From contig NZ_VCNP01000009.1 in NCBI RefSeq assembly GCF_006782915.1, positions 124,001 through 188,000 of the forward strand: 64,000 bases of DNA. The letters run 5' to 3'. Numbering within the stretch: position 1 is the first letter of the stretch; each line of letters opens with the position of its first letter. Source of the stretch: Streptomyces calvus. GTDB taxonomy: Bacteria > Actinomycetota > Actinomycetes > Streptomycetales > Streptomycetaceae. The position numbers were made by a program, and so were the translations under genes. Shown piece after piece: positions 8,413-16,400 of this stretch. The notes under the pieces are model-generated. The model did not search any database. It saw nothing but the letters and a program-made list of their open reading frames with translations, and was not told the DNA's origin.

Positions 8413-9756
8413 TCAGCCCCGCGCCAGAATGCCGTCGATCTTGCCGGAGGCGTCCTTCAGCAGGCGGTCGATGTCCGCGTCCTCCTTGGTGAGGACGGCG
8501 GAGACGACGCCGTCGAGGACGGAGTAGAGCTGCTGGGCGTGCGGCGGCTCGATCTTCGTCTCCAGGCTCTGGTTGCCTTCGAGGAACGCCCGGTAGTTCT
8601 CCACCGGGACGTTCGCGTGGGCCTTCTTGACCTGCTGGTCCTTCGCGTCGGCGGCGCCGGTGAACAGGCGGGGCTCGGGCAGGCCGACCGGGGCGTCGTG
8701 CTTCTCGGCGCGGGCGTAGTCGCCGAGGAAGCCGTCACCGGGCGTGAGGAACATGTGGTCGAGCCACTTGAGGCCGGCGCGGATCTGCTCGGGTGAGGCG
8801 TCCTTGTGGAACATGTAGCCGTCGCCGCCGATGAGCGTGGCCTTGCCGCCGGGCATGGGCGCGATCGCGATGTCCTCGTATTCCGCGCCCTTCTCCTTGA
8901 CCAGGATCGGGATGTTGTCGGGGGCGGCGAGGTACATGCCGAGCTTGCCGGAGCCCATCATCTGCTGGACGTCGTTGATGACGAGCAGCTGCTTGCTGCC
9001 CATCGACTCGTCCTTCCACCGCATGTCGTGGAGGGTCCGCAGCACGGCGCGGCCCTCGGGGGTGTCGATGGTGGCCTTCCTGCCGTCGGCGCTCACCACG
9101 TCGCCGCCCTGGGAGTACAGCTCGGCGGTGAAGTGCCAGCCGCCCTGGTTCTGGGCGCTGTAGTCGGCGTAGCCGACGGTGCCGTCGCCGAGCGCGGCGA
9201 TCCTCCTGGCGGCGTCGCGGACCTCGGCCCAGGTGGTGGGCGGCCGGTCCGGGTCGAGGCCGGCCTTCTCGAAGAGGGCCTTGTTGTAGATCAGGCCCAT
9301 CGAGTAGCCGGTGCGGGGGATGCCGTAGACCTTGCCGTCGACGGTGTAGATGTCCCGCAGTTGCTGCTGGATGGTGGCGTAGCTCTTCAACTCCTTGACG
9401 TACGGGGTGAGATCGGCGGCCTGGTCGATGTCGACGACGTGCCGGGCGTCGGTGAAGTACGTGTAGAACACGTCCTCCATCTGGCCGCCGGCGAGCTTGG
9501 CGTCGAACGTCTTCGGGTCCTGGCAGGGGAACGCGTCGTGCGGGACGACGTCGATGTCCGGGTTCTTCTTCTCGAAGGCGGCGACGTCCTCCTCGAAGAA
9601 CTGGCGGTCGACCTTGGCGCTCTTGGGCGGCATGCAGTTGACCGTGATGCGGGTCTTGCCGTCGGCGGCGTCGTCGCCGTCCGAGCCGCAGGCGGTGAGC
9701 GCGAGCGCGCCGACGCCCAGCGCGACAAGGGAACGGCGGATCCCGGTGCTTCTCAT
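8413..9756 (-). CDS. carbohydrate ABC transporter substrate-binding lipoprotein
   Basis: A 447-residue CUT1 solute-binding protein. ATG 9756 is chosen because AAGGGG lies seven bases upstream and the signal peptide (MRSTGIRRSLVALGVGALAL) then starts properly; a longer reading adds 22 unlikely residues. The lipobox LTAC at residues 18-21 gives a lipid-anchored mature protein starting GSDGDD. The body is a type I binding fold with FEKKNPDIDV near residue 70. It delivers the sugar to the two permeases. A 136-bp gap separates it from the upstream lacI-type gene and should hold the operon promoter. Confidence 0.94.
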   Translation of the reverse strand: MRSTGIRRSLVALGVGALALTACGSDGDDAADGKTRITVNCMPPKSAKVDRQFFEEDVAAFEKKNPDIDVVPHDAFPCQDPKTFDAKLAGGQMEDVFYTYFTDARHVVDIDQAADLTPYVKELKSYATIQQQLRDIYTVDGKVYGIPRTGYSMGLIYNKALFEKAGLDPDRPPTTWAEVRDAARRIAALGDGTVGYADYSAQNQGGWHFTAELYSQGGDVVSADGRKATIDTPEGRAVLRTLHDMRWKDESMGSKQLLVINDVQQMMGSGKLGMYLAAPDNIPILVKEKGAEYEDIAIAPMPGGKATLIGGDGYMFHKDASPEQIRAGLKWLDHMFLTPGDGFLGDYARAEKHDAPVGLPEPRLFTGAADAKDQQVKKAHANVPVENYRAFLEGNQSLETKIEPPHAQQLYSVLDGVVSAVLTKEDADIDRLLKDASGKIDGILARG

Positions 9757-9892
9757 CGGTGGACCCCTTAAGGGACAGGAGCGAGTGGACCCCTCGCCAC
9801 AGGAGCGGCGGGCGGGCCACACTCAAGCACCGACGACAACGGTGCGCAAGATGTCGCGCAGACTTTGAAATTATTCGACAGCTCGGTGATTC
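9757..9892 (-). promoter_or_regulatory. probable promoter/operator of the sugar operon
   Basis: This 136-bp gap lies between the LacI-type gene and the binding-protein gene, both on the minus strand. Read on that strand it holds TGCGCGACATCTTGCGCA (around 9842-9860), two same-sense TGCG-core elements. They share the TTGCG core with the palindrome upstream of the repressor gene. An AT-richer stretch (CGAATAATTTCAAAG) sits just upstream and could be the core promoter. Assignment is by position and shared core only. Confidence 0.5.
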
Positions 9893-10891
9893 TCAGGTGC
9901 GGGGCGCCTGGGCGGTCGAGCCGCGCACCACCAGCTCGGGTTCGAACAGCAGCTCCTCCGGGGCCACCGCACTGCCGTTGATCTGCGCGTTCAGCAGCTC
10001 CACCACGGCCTTGCCCATGGCCTCGATCGGCTGCCGGACGGTGGTGAGCGGGGGCTCGGTGCAGTTCATCAGCGCCGAGTCGTCGTATCCGACCACGGAG
10101 ATCTGCCCCGGCACGTCGAGTGCCTTGCGGCGCGCGGCCCGTACGACACCGAGCGCGAGGGGGTCACTGGCGCAGATGAAGCCGGTGACGCCCCGCTCGA
10201 TCAGCCGGGAGGCGGCGGCGTGGCCGCCCTCGATGGAGAACATGGCCCGGGCGACGTGCTCCTCGGGCACCTCCCCGGCGACCGCGCGGGCCGCGGCGAG
10301 CTTGCGCGCGGAGGGCATGTGGTCGCCGGGGCCGAGCACCATCCCGATGCGCTCGTGGCCGAGCGAGGCCAGATGCCGCCAGGCCTGCTCCACGGCCACC
10401 GCGTCGTCGCACGACACGGCCGGGAAGCCGAGGTGCTCTATGGCCGCGTTGACGAGGACGACGGGGATGTTGCGCTCGGCGAGCCGGCGGTAGTGGTCGT
10501 GCGGCGCGTCGGCCTGGGCGTAGAGGCCGCCCGCGAACACGACGCCGGACACCTGCTGCTGGAGCAGCAGGTCCACGTAGTCGGCCTCGGAGACACCGCC
10601 GCGGGTCTGGGTGCACAGCACCGGCGTCAGTCCGAGCTGGGCCAGCGCGCCGCCGATGACCTCGGCGAAGGCGGGGAAGATCGGGTTCTGCAGCTCGGGC
10701 AGGACCAGGCCGACCAGCCGGGCGCGCTCGCCGCGCAGCTGGGTGGGCCGCTCGTAGCCGAGCACGTCCAGGGCGGAGAGCACCGCCTGCCGGGTCGCCT
10801 CGGAGACCCCGGGCTTGCCGTTGAGCACCCGGCTGACCGTGGCCTCGCTGACCCCGACCTTCTTCGCCACCACAGCAAGTCGTCGCGTCAT
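9893..10891 (-). CDS. LacI-family transcriptional repressor, MalR-like
   Basis: A 332-residue LacI/GalR regulator. The N-terminal helix-turn-helix is clear (VAKKVGVSEATVSRVLNGKPG, residues 8-28, with hinge DVLGYERP). The rest is a periplasmic-binding-like effector domain with SVVGYDDSALMNCTEPPLTTVRQP near the C-terminus. From memory the sequence closely resembles Streptomyces MalR and its paralogues. ATG 10891 is chosen because the HTH then starts at residue 2, as in the family; TTG at 10984 would add 31 residues. It heads the sugar locus and should repress it in the absence of the imported sugar. The inverted repeat just upstream suggests autoregulation. Confidence 0.93.
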   Translation of the reverse strand: MTRRLAVVAKKVGVSEATVSRVLNGKPGVSEATRQAVLSALDVLGYERPTQLRGERARLVGLVLPELQNPIFPAFAEVIGGALAQLGLTPVLCTQTRGGVSEADYVDLLLQQQVSGVVFAGGLYAQADAPHDHYRRLAERNIPVVLVNAAIEHLGFPAVSCDDAVAVEQAWRHLASLGHERIGMVLGPGDHMPSARKLAAARAVAGEVPEEHVARAMFSIEGGHAAASRLIERGVTGFICASDPLALGVVRAARRKALDVPGQISVVGYDDSALMNCTEPPLTTVRQPIEAMGKAVVELLNAQINGSAVAPEELLFEPELVVRGSTAQAPRT

Positions 10892-10949
10892 GAACGCAAG
10901 CTTAGCGCAAGAAACGCAAACTACTTGCGTAATGACGCAAGAACCGGTG
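10892..10949 (-). promoter_or_regulatory. LacI-type operator cluster upstream of the MalR-like gene
   Basis: CTTGCGT-AATG-ACGCAAG at 10924-10941 is a perfect 7-bp inverted repeat. Three further copies of the half-site core TTGCG (minus strand) follow between it and the start codon. The whole gap to the convergent end of the GntR gene is only 58 bp. Repressor family, position and symmetry fit an autoregulatory operator. The GntR gene ends at 10950, so its 3' end abuts this element. Confidence 0.7.
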
Positions 10950-11618
10950 TCAGGGAGCTGCCCAGAGCCCTCGCACATGCCCAAGGTGGCGGGTCATCAC
11001 GGCCCGCACGGCCTCGGGGTCCCGGGCGAGCAGCGCGTCGAGCAGCTCCAGGTGCTCCTCGGCCGACGCCTCCAGCCGGCCCTGCTCCACCAGCGCGGTC
11101 AGCCCGTACAGCCGGGCGCGCTGCCGCAGGTCCCGCACCACCTCCACCAGGTGGCCGTTGCCGGCGAGCGCCAGCAGCCCCAGGTGGAAGCGCTGGTCGG
11201 CCTCGACGTACGCGATGAGGTCGCCGGCCGCGGCGGCGGTGACGATCTCCTCGGCGACCGGCCGCAGCGCCTCGAGCGCCACCGGGTCCGCGGTGACCGC
11301 GAGGTCCGCCGTCGTCGGGATCTCGATCAGGGAGCGGACGTGGGTGTACTCGTCCAGTTGCCGGTCGGAGACGGCGGTGACCCGGAACCCCTTGTTCGGC
11401 ACGGTGTCGACCAGGCCCTGCTTGGCGAGGTCGAGCATGGCCTCGCGCACCGGGGTGGCGGAGACGCCGAAGCGGGCGGCGAGCCCGGGCGCCGAGTACA
11501 CCTCTCCGGGCCGCAGTTCACCGGCGATCAGCGCGGCCCGCAGCGCGTCCGCGACCCGCTCCCGGTAGCTGGGCCCGCGCCCTCCGATGGAGCGCAGGGC
11601 GGGAGGGGTCCCGGTCAC
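10950..11618 (-). CDS. GntR-family (FCD subgroup) regulator of hydroxyproline catabolism
   Basis: A 222-residue regulator. The winged helix occupies residues 15-80 (GEVYSAPGLAARFGVSATPVREAMLDLAKQGLV, core near 45-65). The all-helical FCD effector domain follows, with conserved metal-site-like residues in EADQRFHLGLL and SAEEHLELLDAL. GTG 11618 sits in a GTGA overlap with the epimerase gene, so it is translated from the end of the catabolic operon. FCD regulators usually sense small organic acids; a pathway intermediate such as hydroxyproline is likely (inference). It probably acts at the operon promoter upstream of 16336. Confidence 0.9.
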   Translation of the reverse strand: MTGTPPALRSIGGRGPSYRERVADALRAALIAGELRPGEVYSAPGLAARFGVSATPVREAMLDLAKQGLVDTVPNKGFRVTAVSDRQLDEYTHVRSLIEIPTTADLAVTADPVALEALRPVAEEIVTAAAAGDLIAYVEADQRFHLGLLALAGNGHLVEVVRDLRQRARLYGLTALVEQGRLEASAEEHLELLDALLARDPEAVRAVMTRHLGHVRGLWAAP

Positions 11619-12616
11619 AGGACGAATCCCGCCGGGAACGGGTCGCGCGGGTCCAGCAGGTACTGCGCGGTGCCGGTGATCCAGGCGCGTCCGGTGAAGC
11701 TGGGCAGCACCGCCGGGCGGCCGGCCACCTCGGTGGTGCCGAGCAGCCGGCCGGTGAACCGGGTGCCGATGAAGGACTCGTTGACGAACTCGGTGTGCAG
11801 CGGGAGTTCGCCACGGGCGTGCAGCTGGGCCATCCGGGCGCTGGTGCCGGTGCCGCAGGGCGAGCGGTCGAACCAGCCGGGGTGGATCACCATGGCGTGC
11901 CGGGAGTGGCGGGCGGTGGCGTCGGGAGCGGTCACCTGCACATGGTGACAGCCGCGGATGGACGGGTTCTCGGGATGGACGGGTTCGCCGGCCGCGTTGA
12001 CCGCCTCCATCAGGGACAGGCCCGCCGCGAGGATGTCGTCCTTGCGGGACCGGTCGAAGGGCAGCCCGAGCCGGTCCAGCGGCAGGATGGCGTAGAAGTT
12101 GCCGCCGAAGGCGAGGTCGTAGGTGACCGTGCGCCCGTCGGGCAGGGTGGCCTGCCGGTCGAGTGCGACGGCGAAGGACGGGACGTTGCGCAGGGTCACG
12201 GCGGTGGCGGCCCCGTCCTCGACGGCGACCTCGGCGACGACGACCCCGGCGGGCGTGTCCAGGCGGATGGTGGTGACCGGCTCGACGACCTCGACCATAC
12301 CGGTCTCGACCAGCACCGTGGCGACGCCGATGGTGCCGTGCCCGCACATCGGGAGGTAGCCGGAGACCTCGATGTAGACCACGCCCCAGTCGCAGTCCGG
12401 GCGGGTGGGCGGCTGCAGGATCGCGCCGCTCATCGCGGAGTGCCCGCGCGGCTCGTTCATCAACAACTGCTTGATGTGGTCGCGGTGGTCGCGGAAGTAC
12501 AGCCGCCGCTCGTTCATGGTCGCGCCGGGGATGGTGCCGATGCCTCCGGTGATCACCCGGGTGGGCATGCCCTCGGTGTGCGAGTCGACGGCGTGCAGGA
12601 CGAGCTTGCTGCGCAT
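11615..12616 (-). CDS. 4-hydroxyproline 2-epimerase (proline racemase family)
   Basis: A 333-residue member of the proline racemase family. Both halves of the two-base mechanism are present: C91 in LPMCGHGTIG and C254 in SPCGTGTSARMA. Having two Cys separates racemases and hydroxyproline epimerases from the Thr-containing hydroxyproline dehydratases. It converts trans-4-hydroxy-L-proline to cis-4-hydroxy-D-proline, the first step of the oxidative pathway. Neighbouring D-hydroxyproline dehydrogenase and deaminase genes support this over proline racemase. ATG 12616 follows GGGAGGG. Confidence 0.93.
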   Translation of the reverse strand: MRSKLVLHAVDSHTEGMPTRVITGGIGTIPGATMNERRLYFRDHRDHIKQLLMNEPRGHSAMSGAILQPPTRPDCDWGVVYIEVSGYLPMCGHGTIGVATVLVETGMVEVVEPVTTIRLDTPAGVVVAEVAVEDGAATAVTLRNVPSFAVALDRQATLPDGRTVTYDLAFGGNFYAILPLDRLGLPFDRSRKDDILAAGLSLMEAVNAAGEPVHPENPSIRGCHHVQVTAPDATARHSRHAMVIHPGWFDRSPCGTGTSARMAQLHARGELPLHTEFVNESFIGTRFTGRLLGTTEVAGRPAVLPSFTGRAWITGTAQYLLDPRDPFPAGFVL

Positions 12617-12629
12617 GACCGGCCCTCCC

Positions 12630-13520
12630 CTACGCCAGTCCGGCCGCGAGGGCCTGCTCGGTGGCCGCGCGGACGGCCGCCTCCTGACCGGGTTCCAGCG
12701 GGACGCGGGGCGGGCGGCAGGGGCCGCCGTACCGGCCGGTGAGGTCCATGGACAGCTTGATCGCCTGGACGAACTCCACGCGCGAGTCCCAGCGCAGCAG
12801 CGGGTGCAGCCGCCGGTACAGCGGCAGCGCGGTGGCGAGGTCACCGGCCGCGGCGGCGCGGTAGAGCTCCACGCAGGAACGGGGCAGCGCGTTCGGGTAG
12901 CCGGCCACCCAGCCCTTGGCGCCCGCGACGGCCAGCTCCAGCAGCACGTCGTCGGCACCCGCCAGCAGGTCGAGTTCGGGCGCGAGTTCGGCGATCCGGT
13001 AGGCGCGCCGGACGTCACCGGAGAACTCCTTGACCGCCTGGACGTATCCCTCGCCGTGCAGCCGGGCGAGGAGTTCCGGCACCAGGTCGACCTTGGTGTC
13101 GACGGGGTTGTTGTAGGCGACGACCGGGAGTCCGGCGGCGGCGACCTCGGCGTAGTGGGCGAGGACGGAACGCTCGTCGGCGCGGTAGGCGTTGGGCGGC
13201 AGCAGCATCACGGCACGGCAGCCCGCCTCCGCCGCCTGCTCGGCCCAGCGGCGTGCCTCGGCGGAACCGTAGGCGGCCACACCGGGCATGACGCGCTCCC
13301 CGCCGACCGCGGCGACGGCCGTCTCCACGACCCTGGCGCGCTCCTCGGCGGTGAGCACCTGGTACTCGCCGAGCGAGCCGTTCGGTACGACGCCGTCGCA
13401 GCCGTCGGCCACCAGCCGGGCGCAGTGCTCCGCGTAGCGGTCGTGGTTCACGGTGAGGTCGTCGTTCAGCGGCAGCGCGGTGGCGACGAGGACGCCGCGC
13501 CAGGGGCGGTGGTCGGTCAT
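12630..13520 (-). CDS. DapA-family lyase, probable 1-pyrroline-4-hydroxy-2-carboxylate deaminase
   Basis: A 296-residue class I aldolase-type TIM barrel of the dihydrodipicolinate synthase family. The Schiff-base lysine is K164 (QAVKEFSGD) and the conserved tyrosine is Y136 (VVAYNNP). The motif NGSLGEY near residues 47-53 occupies the substrate carboxylate loop. In hydroxyproline operons this family member removes ammonia and water from pyrroline-4-hydroxy-2-carboxylate to give 2-oxoglutarate semialdehyde. It starts in an ATGA overlap with the preceding flavoprotein gene. Function is assigned mainly from context, since the family has many reactions. Confidence 0.87.
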   Translation of the reverse strand: MTDHRPWRGVLVATALPLNDDLTVNHDRYAEHCARLVADGCDGVVPNGSLGEYQVLTAEERARVVETAVAAVGGERVMPGVAAYGSAEARRWAEQAAEAGCRAVMLLPPNAYRADERSVLAHYAEVAAAGLPVVAYNNPVDTKVDLVPELLARLHGEGYVQAVKEFSGDVRRAYRIAELAPELDLLAGADDVLLELAVAGAKGWVAGYPNALPRSCVELYRAAAAGDLATALPLYRRLHPLLRWDSRVEFVQAIKLSMDLTGRYGGPCRPPRVPLEPGQEAAVRAATEQALAAGLA

Positions 13521-14887
13521 GAGTGTCCTTCCTCGGAGTGCTGTCCGGCGAGTACGCCCAGCGGCACGGGCCGGGCGAACGGCCGCCGGGAAGGAGTGGG
13601 TTCGCAGCCGGCGAGGCCCGCGACCGCCGGTTGGCACATCCGGCCCTGGCACCAGCCCATGCCGGCCCGGGTGAGCAGCTTGACGGTGCGGGCGTCCCCG
13701 GCGCCGAGCGCGAGTGCCTCGCGGACCGCGCCCGCGGTGACCTCCTCGCAGCGGCAGACCACCGTGTCGTCGGTGACCCGGTCGGTCCAGCGGGCGGGCG
13801 GTGCGTACACGGATCCCAGGGCGGCCGCGTGCCGGCGCGCGCGGGCCCGCACCCGGGCGGCGGGCGCCCACTGCCGCGGATCCGGTGCGGTGCCGCGCAG
13901 CCGGGCGACGACGGAGCGGCCGGCGATGTGTCCCTCGGCGAGCGCGAGCGCCGCGCCGCCGACACCGGTGGCCTCGCCCGCGGCCCACACTCCGGGTACG
14001 TCGGTGCGCTGCTCCTCGTCGACGGCGACGGTGAGCCCGTCGAGCCGGCAGCCGAGGGCCTCGGCGAGGTCGGTGTGCGGGAGCATGCCGTGGCCCACGG
14101 CGAGGGTGTCGCAGGGCAGGAGGCGTTCGGTGCCGGGCCGGACACCGCCGTGCGCGTCGAGCGCGGCGACGGTGACGCCGGTCAGCCGCTCGTCGCCGTG
14201 GGCGCGGACGACGGTGCGGCGGGCGAGGAACGGCACGCGGTGCCGCAGCAGCCGGGCCGCGTACCCGGCCGCCTCCGGGAACTTCCCGGCCAGCGTCACG
14301 GCGTGCCGCGGCAGGCGTTCGGGCCCGGCGGACTCCACCAGCGCAGCAACGGTCACTCCGGCGGCGGCGAGTCCGGCCGCCACCGGCAGCAGCAGCGGCC
14401 CGGTCCCGGCGACCACGGCGGTCCGGCCCGGTGTCACGAGCCCGCCCTTGAGCATGGCCTGGGCGCCGCCGGCGGTGACGACACCGGGGAGCGTCCAGCC
14501 GGGGAAGGGCAGCACGGTCTCGTGGCCGCCGGTGGCCAGCAGCACCGCGCGGGCGTGCACCTCGGCGGGCTCCTCCTGGTCCGGTCCGAGCAGCGCGTGC
14601 ACGGTCAGTCCGCCGGACGTCCGCTCCACGCCCCACACGTGATGCTCCGTCAGCAGACGTACCGAGCCTGCGGCGAGGCCGTCCCGCAGCCGGGTCCAGG
14701 TGCGCCACCGGTGGTGCAGGGCCTCGGGGCGGGCCGCGCGCAGCCCGGCGGCGGGCTGCCGGTGGAACTGTCCGCCCGGCTCCGGTGCCGCGTCGATCAG
14801 GGTGACGCGGACGCCGCGCGCGCAGGCCGCGAGGGACGCGGCGAGACCGGCCGGGCCGGCGCCGATCACCGCGAGGTCAGTGGGCAT
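13517..14887 (-). CDS. FAD-dependent D-hydroxyproline dehydrogenase large subunit with BFD-like [2Fe-2S] domain
   Basis: A 456-residue flavoprotein. The Rossmann dinucleotide site is LAVIGAGPAGLAASLAA at residues 4-20. A second NAD(P)/FAD-like segment (AVVAGTGPLLLPVAAGL) is near residue 150. The C-terminal third carries C-x-C (VVCRCEEV) and C-x4-C (WCQGRMC), a bacterioferredoxin-like iron-sulfur site. Family knowledge: this is the alpha subunit of heteromeric amino-acid dehydrogenases (HcnB/OoxA type) that feed electrons to the respiratory chain. It overlaps the small ferredoxin-like gene upstream, and together with the DadA-like subunit probably oxidises cis-4-hydroxy-D-proline. Confidence 0.9.
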   Translation of the reverse strand: MPTDLAVIGAGPAGLAASLAACARGVRVTLIDAAPEPGGQFHRQPAAGLRAARPEALHHRWRTWTRLRDGLAAGSVRLLTEHHVWGVERTSGGLTVHALLGPDQEEPAEVHARAVLLATGGHETVLPFPGWTLPGVVTAGGAQAMLKGGLVTPGRTAVVAGTGPLLLPVAAGLAAAGVTVAALVESAGPERLPRHAVTLAGKFPEAAGYAARLLRHRVPFLARRTVVRAHGDERLTGVTVAALDAHGGVRPGTERLLPCDTLAVGHGMLPHTDLAEALGCRLDGLTVAVDEEQRTDVPGVWAAGEATGVGGAALALAEGHIAGRSVVARLRGTAPDPRQWAPAARVRARARRHAAALGSVYAPPARWTDRVTDDTVVCRCEEVTAGAVREALALGAGDARTVKLLTRAGMGWCQGRMCQPAVAGLAGCEPTPSRRPFARPVPLGVLAGQHSEEGHS

Positions 14888-15176
14888 GTCCGGTCCCCTC
14901 CTGGGTGCGGATGTCGTCGCCCGGCCGTGCGGGCACCAGGCAGGCCCGCTGGTTGGGTCGGCCGTTGACGGTGACCAGGCAGTCGAAGCACACCCCGATC
15001 CCGCAGAACACCCCGCGGGGGCGGCCGCCGTCGCGGGTGGCACGCCAGGAGGTGATGCCGGCCGCCCACAGCACCGCGGCGACGGTCCGGCCGGGCAGGG
15101 CCTCGATCCGCCGTCCGTCGAACGTGACCGTGAAGGCGGGTCCGGGCCGGGCCCCGGCGAGCTCCAGTGGGTTCAC
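14877..15176 (-). CDS. small [2Fe-2S] subunit of D-hydroxyproline dehydrogenase
   Basis: A 99-residue ferredoxin-like protein (HcnA/OoxC type). The cluster-binding motif CGIGVCFDC is near residues 59-67, with a further Cys in NQRACLVPA. The start is GTG 15176, inside a GTGA overlap with the DadA-like gene. Its 3' end overlaps the large-subunit gene by 11 bases. Tight coupling of all three genes supports a fixed-stoichiometry complex. Confidence 0.9.
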   Translation of the reverse strand: MNPLELAGARPGPAFTVTFDGRRIEALPGRTVAAVLWAAGITSWRATRDGGRPRGVFCGIGVCFDCLVTVNGRPNQRACLVPARPGDDIRTQEGTGHAH

Positions 15177-16336
15177 CGCGCGGTCTCCTTCGTGGTCCGG
15201 GGAAAGCGGTCGGGCCGGAACGGTGTGAGGTCCAGGGCCGGTGTCCGCCCGGTCAGCGACTGGGCGATCAGCAGTCCGGTGCCGGTGGCCAGTCCGATGC
15301 CGGCGCCCTCGTGACCGCACGCGTGGTACAGGCCCGGCGCCCTGGGGTCGGGGCCGATCGCCGGGAGGTGGTCGGGCAGGTACGGCCGGAATCCGGCGTA
15401 CGTCCGCAGGGCCCGTACGCCGGACAGGAAGGGGAACAGGGCCGTCGCGCCCGCCGCCAGCGCCCGCACCGCGGGCAGCGACAGGGAGCGGTCGAAGCCG
15501 ACGCGTTCCCGGCTGGCGCCGATGAGCACCGGTCCGGCGGCCGTGCCCTCCACCACCGGTGAGGTCTGCAGCGCCGCCGAGTCGCTGGCGACGTCGGCCA
15601 CGTAGTCGGCGGCGTACACCTTGTGCCGGATGCGCGGCGGCAGCGGCTCGGTGACCAGGACGAAACCGCGGCGGGGCAGCACGGGCAGCAACACGCCCGC
15701 ACGGGCGGCGAGTTCGCCGCCCCAGGTGCCGGCCGCGTTGACGACCGCCGGCGCCTGCACGTCGCCGCGGTCGGTGCGCACGCCGCGCACCGCGCCGCCG
15801 GGGGCGCGCAGCACCCGGGTCACCTCGCGGCCGGTGAGCAGCCGGGCGCCGGAGGCGCGCAGCAGATGGGCGGCGGCGAGGGCGGGCATCACCTGGGCGT
15901 CCTGCGGATAGTGGACGCCGCCGGCGAGTCCCGGGGCGAGGCGGGGTTCGAGGTCGTGCAGTCCGTCGGCGGTGACGGGGTCGGCCGTCACGCCCGCCGC
16001 CCGCTGTGCGGCCGCGAACGCCCGCAGGGAGTCGAGGGCTTCGGGTGTGCGGGCGACGACGAGCCCGCCCTTCGCCTCGTACTCCACGGCGGCGCCCAGT
16101 TCTTTGGCCGTCTCGGCCCACAACCCCAGGGAGAGCAGCGCGAGTTGGAGTTCGGGTCCGGGCGCCTTGTCGGAGACGAGGAGGTTCCCCTCGCCCGCGC
16201 CGGTCGTGCCGCCGGCCACCGGGCCCCGGTCCACGACGGTCACCGACAGGCCCGCCCGGGCCGCGTACAGGGCGCATGCGGCGCCCGTCATCCCGGCGCC
16301 CACCACCACGACATCGCAGGTCAGCGACTCGCTCAC
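15173..16336 (-). CDS. DadA-like FAD amine dehydrogenase, catalytic subunit of D-hydroxyproline dehydrogenase
   Basis: A 387-residue DAO-family flavoprotein. The FAD-binding motif VVVVGAGMTGAACALYAARAG occupies residues 9-29. The C-terminal FAD segment GHEGAGIGLATGTG is near residue 350. This is the substrate-oxidising subunit (HcnC/OoxB type) that forms the pyrroline from the D-hydroxyamino acid. It is the first gene of the six-gene operon, with GTG start 16336 just downstream of the presumed promoter. The final step of the pathway, 2-oxoglutarate semialdehyde dehydrogenase, is not encoded in this locus. Confidence 0.9.
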   Translation of the reverse strand: MSESLTCDVVVVGAGMTGAACALYAARAGLSVTVVDRGPVAGGTTGAGEGNLLVSDKAPGPELQLALLSLGLWAETAKELGAAVEYEAKGGLVVARTPEALDSLRAFAAAQRAAGVTADPVTADGLHDLEPRLAPGLAGGVHYPQDAQVMPALAAAHLLRASGARLLTGREVTRVLRAPGGAVRGVRTDRGDVQAPAVVNAAGTWGGELAARAGVLLPVLPRRGFVLVTEPLPPRIRHKVYAADYVADVASDSAALQTSPVVEGTAAGPVLIGASRERVGFDRSLSLPAVRALAAGATALFPFLSGVRALRTYAGFRPYLPDHLPAIGPDPRAPGLYHACGHEGAGIGLATGTGLLIAQSLTGRTPALDLTPFRPDRFPRTTKETAR

Positions 16337-16400
16337 GCCAGTACTATGTCACACATCACACATGCGGGGAACAGGTCGGACAAGGGCGGTCCGCAGCCGC
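16337..16400 (-). promoter_or_regulatory. probable promoter/operator of the hydroxyproline operon
   Basis: The 64-bp gap upstream of the DadA-like gene contains TGTCACACATCACACATG (16347-16364), two CACACAT elements in tandem. Read on the minus strand this is followed by CATAGTACT near the start codon. It is the only AT-richer stretch near the operon and is the natural target for the GntR regulator, but the symmetry is imperfect. Confidence 0.4.

Noticed and set aside
16347..16364. Perfect palindromic operator for the GntR regulator.
   Set aside because: The element is a direct repeat of CACACAT rather than a dyad; kept only as a low-confidence regulatory feature.
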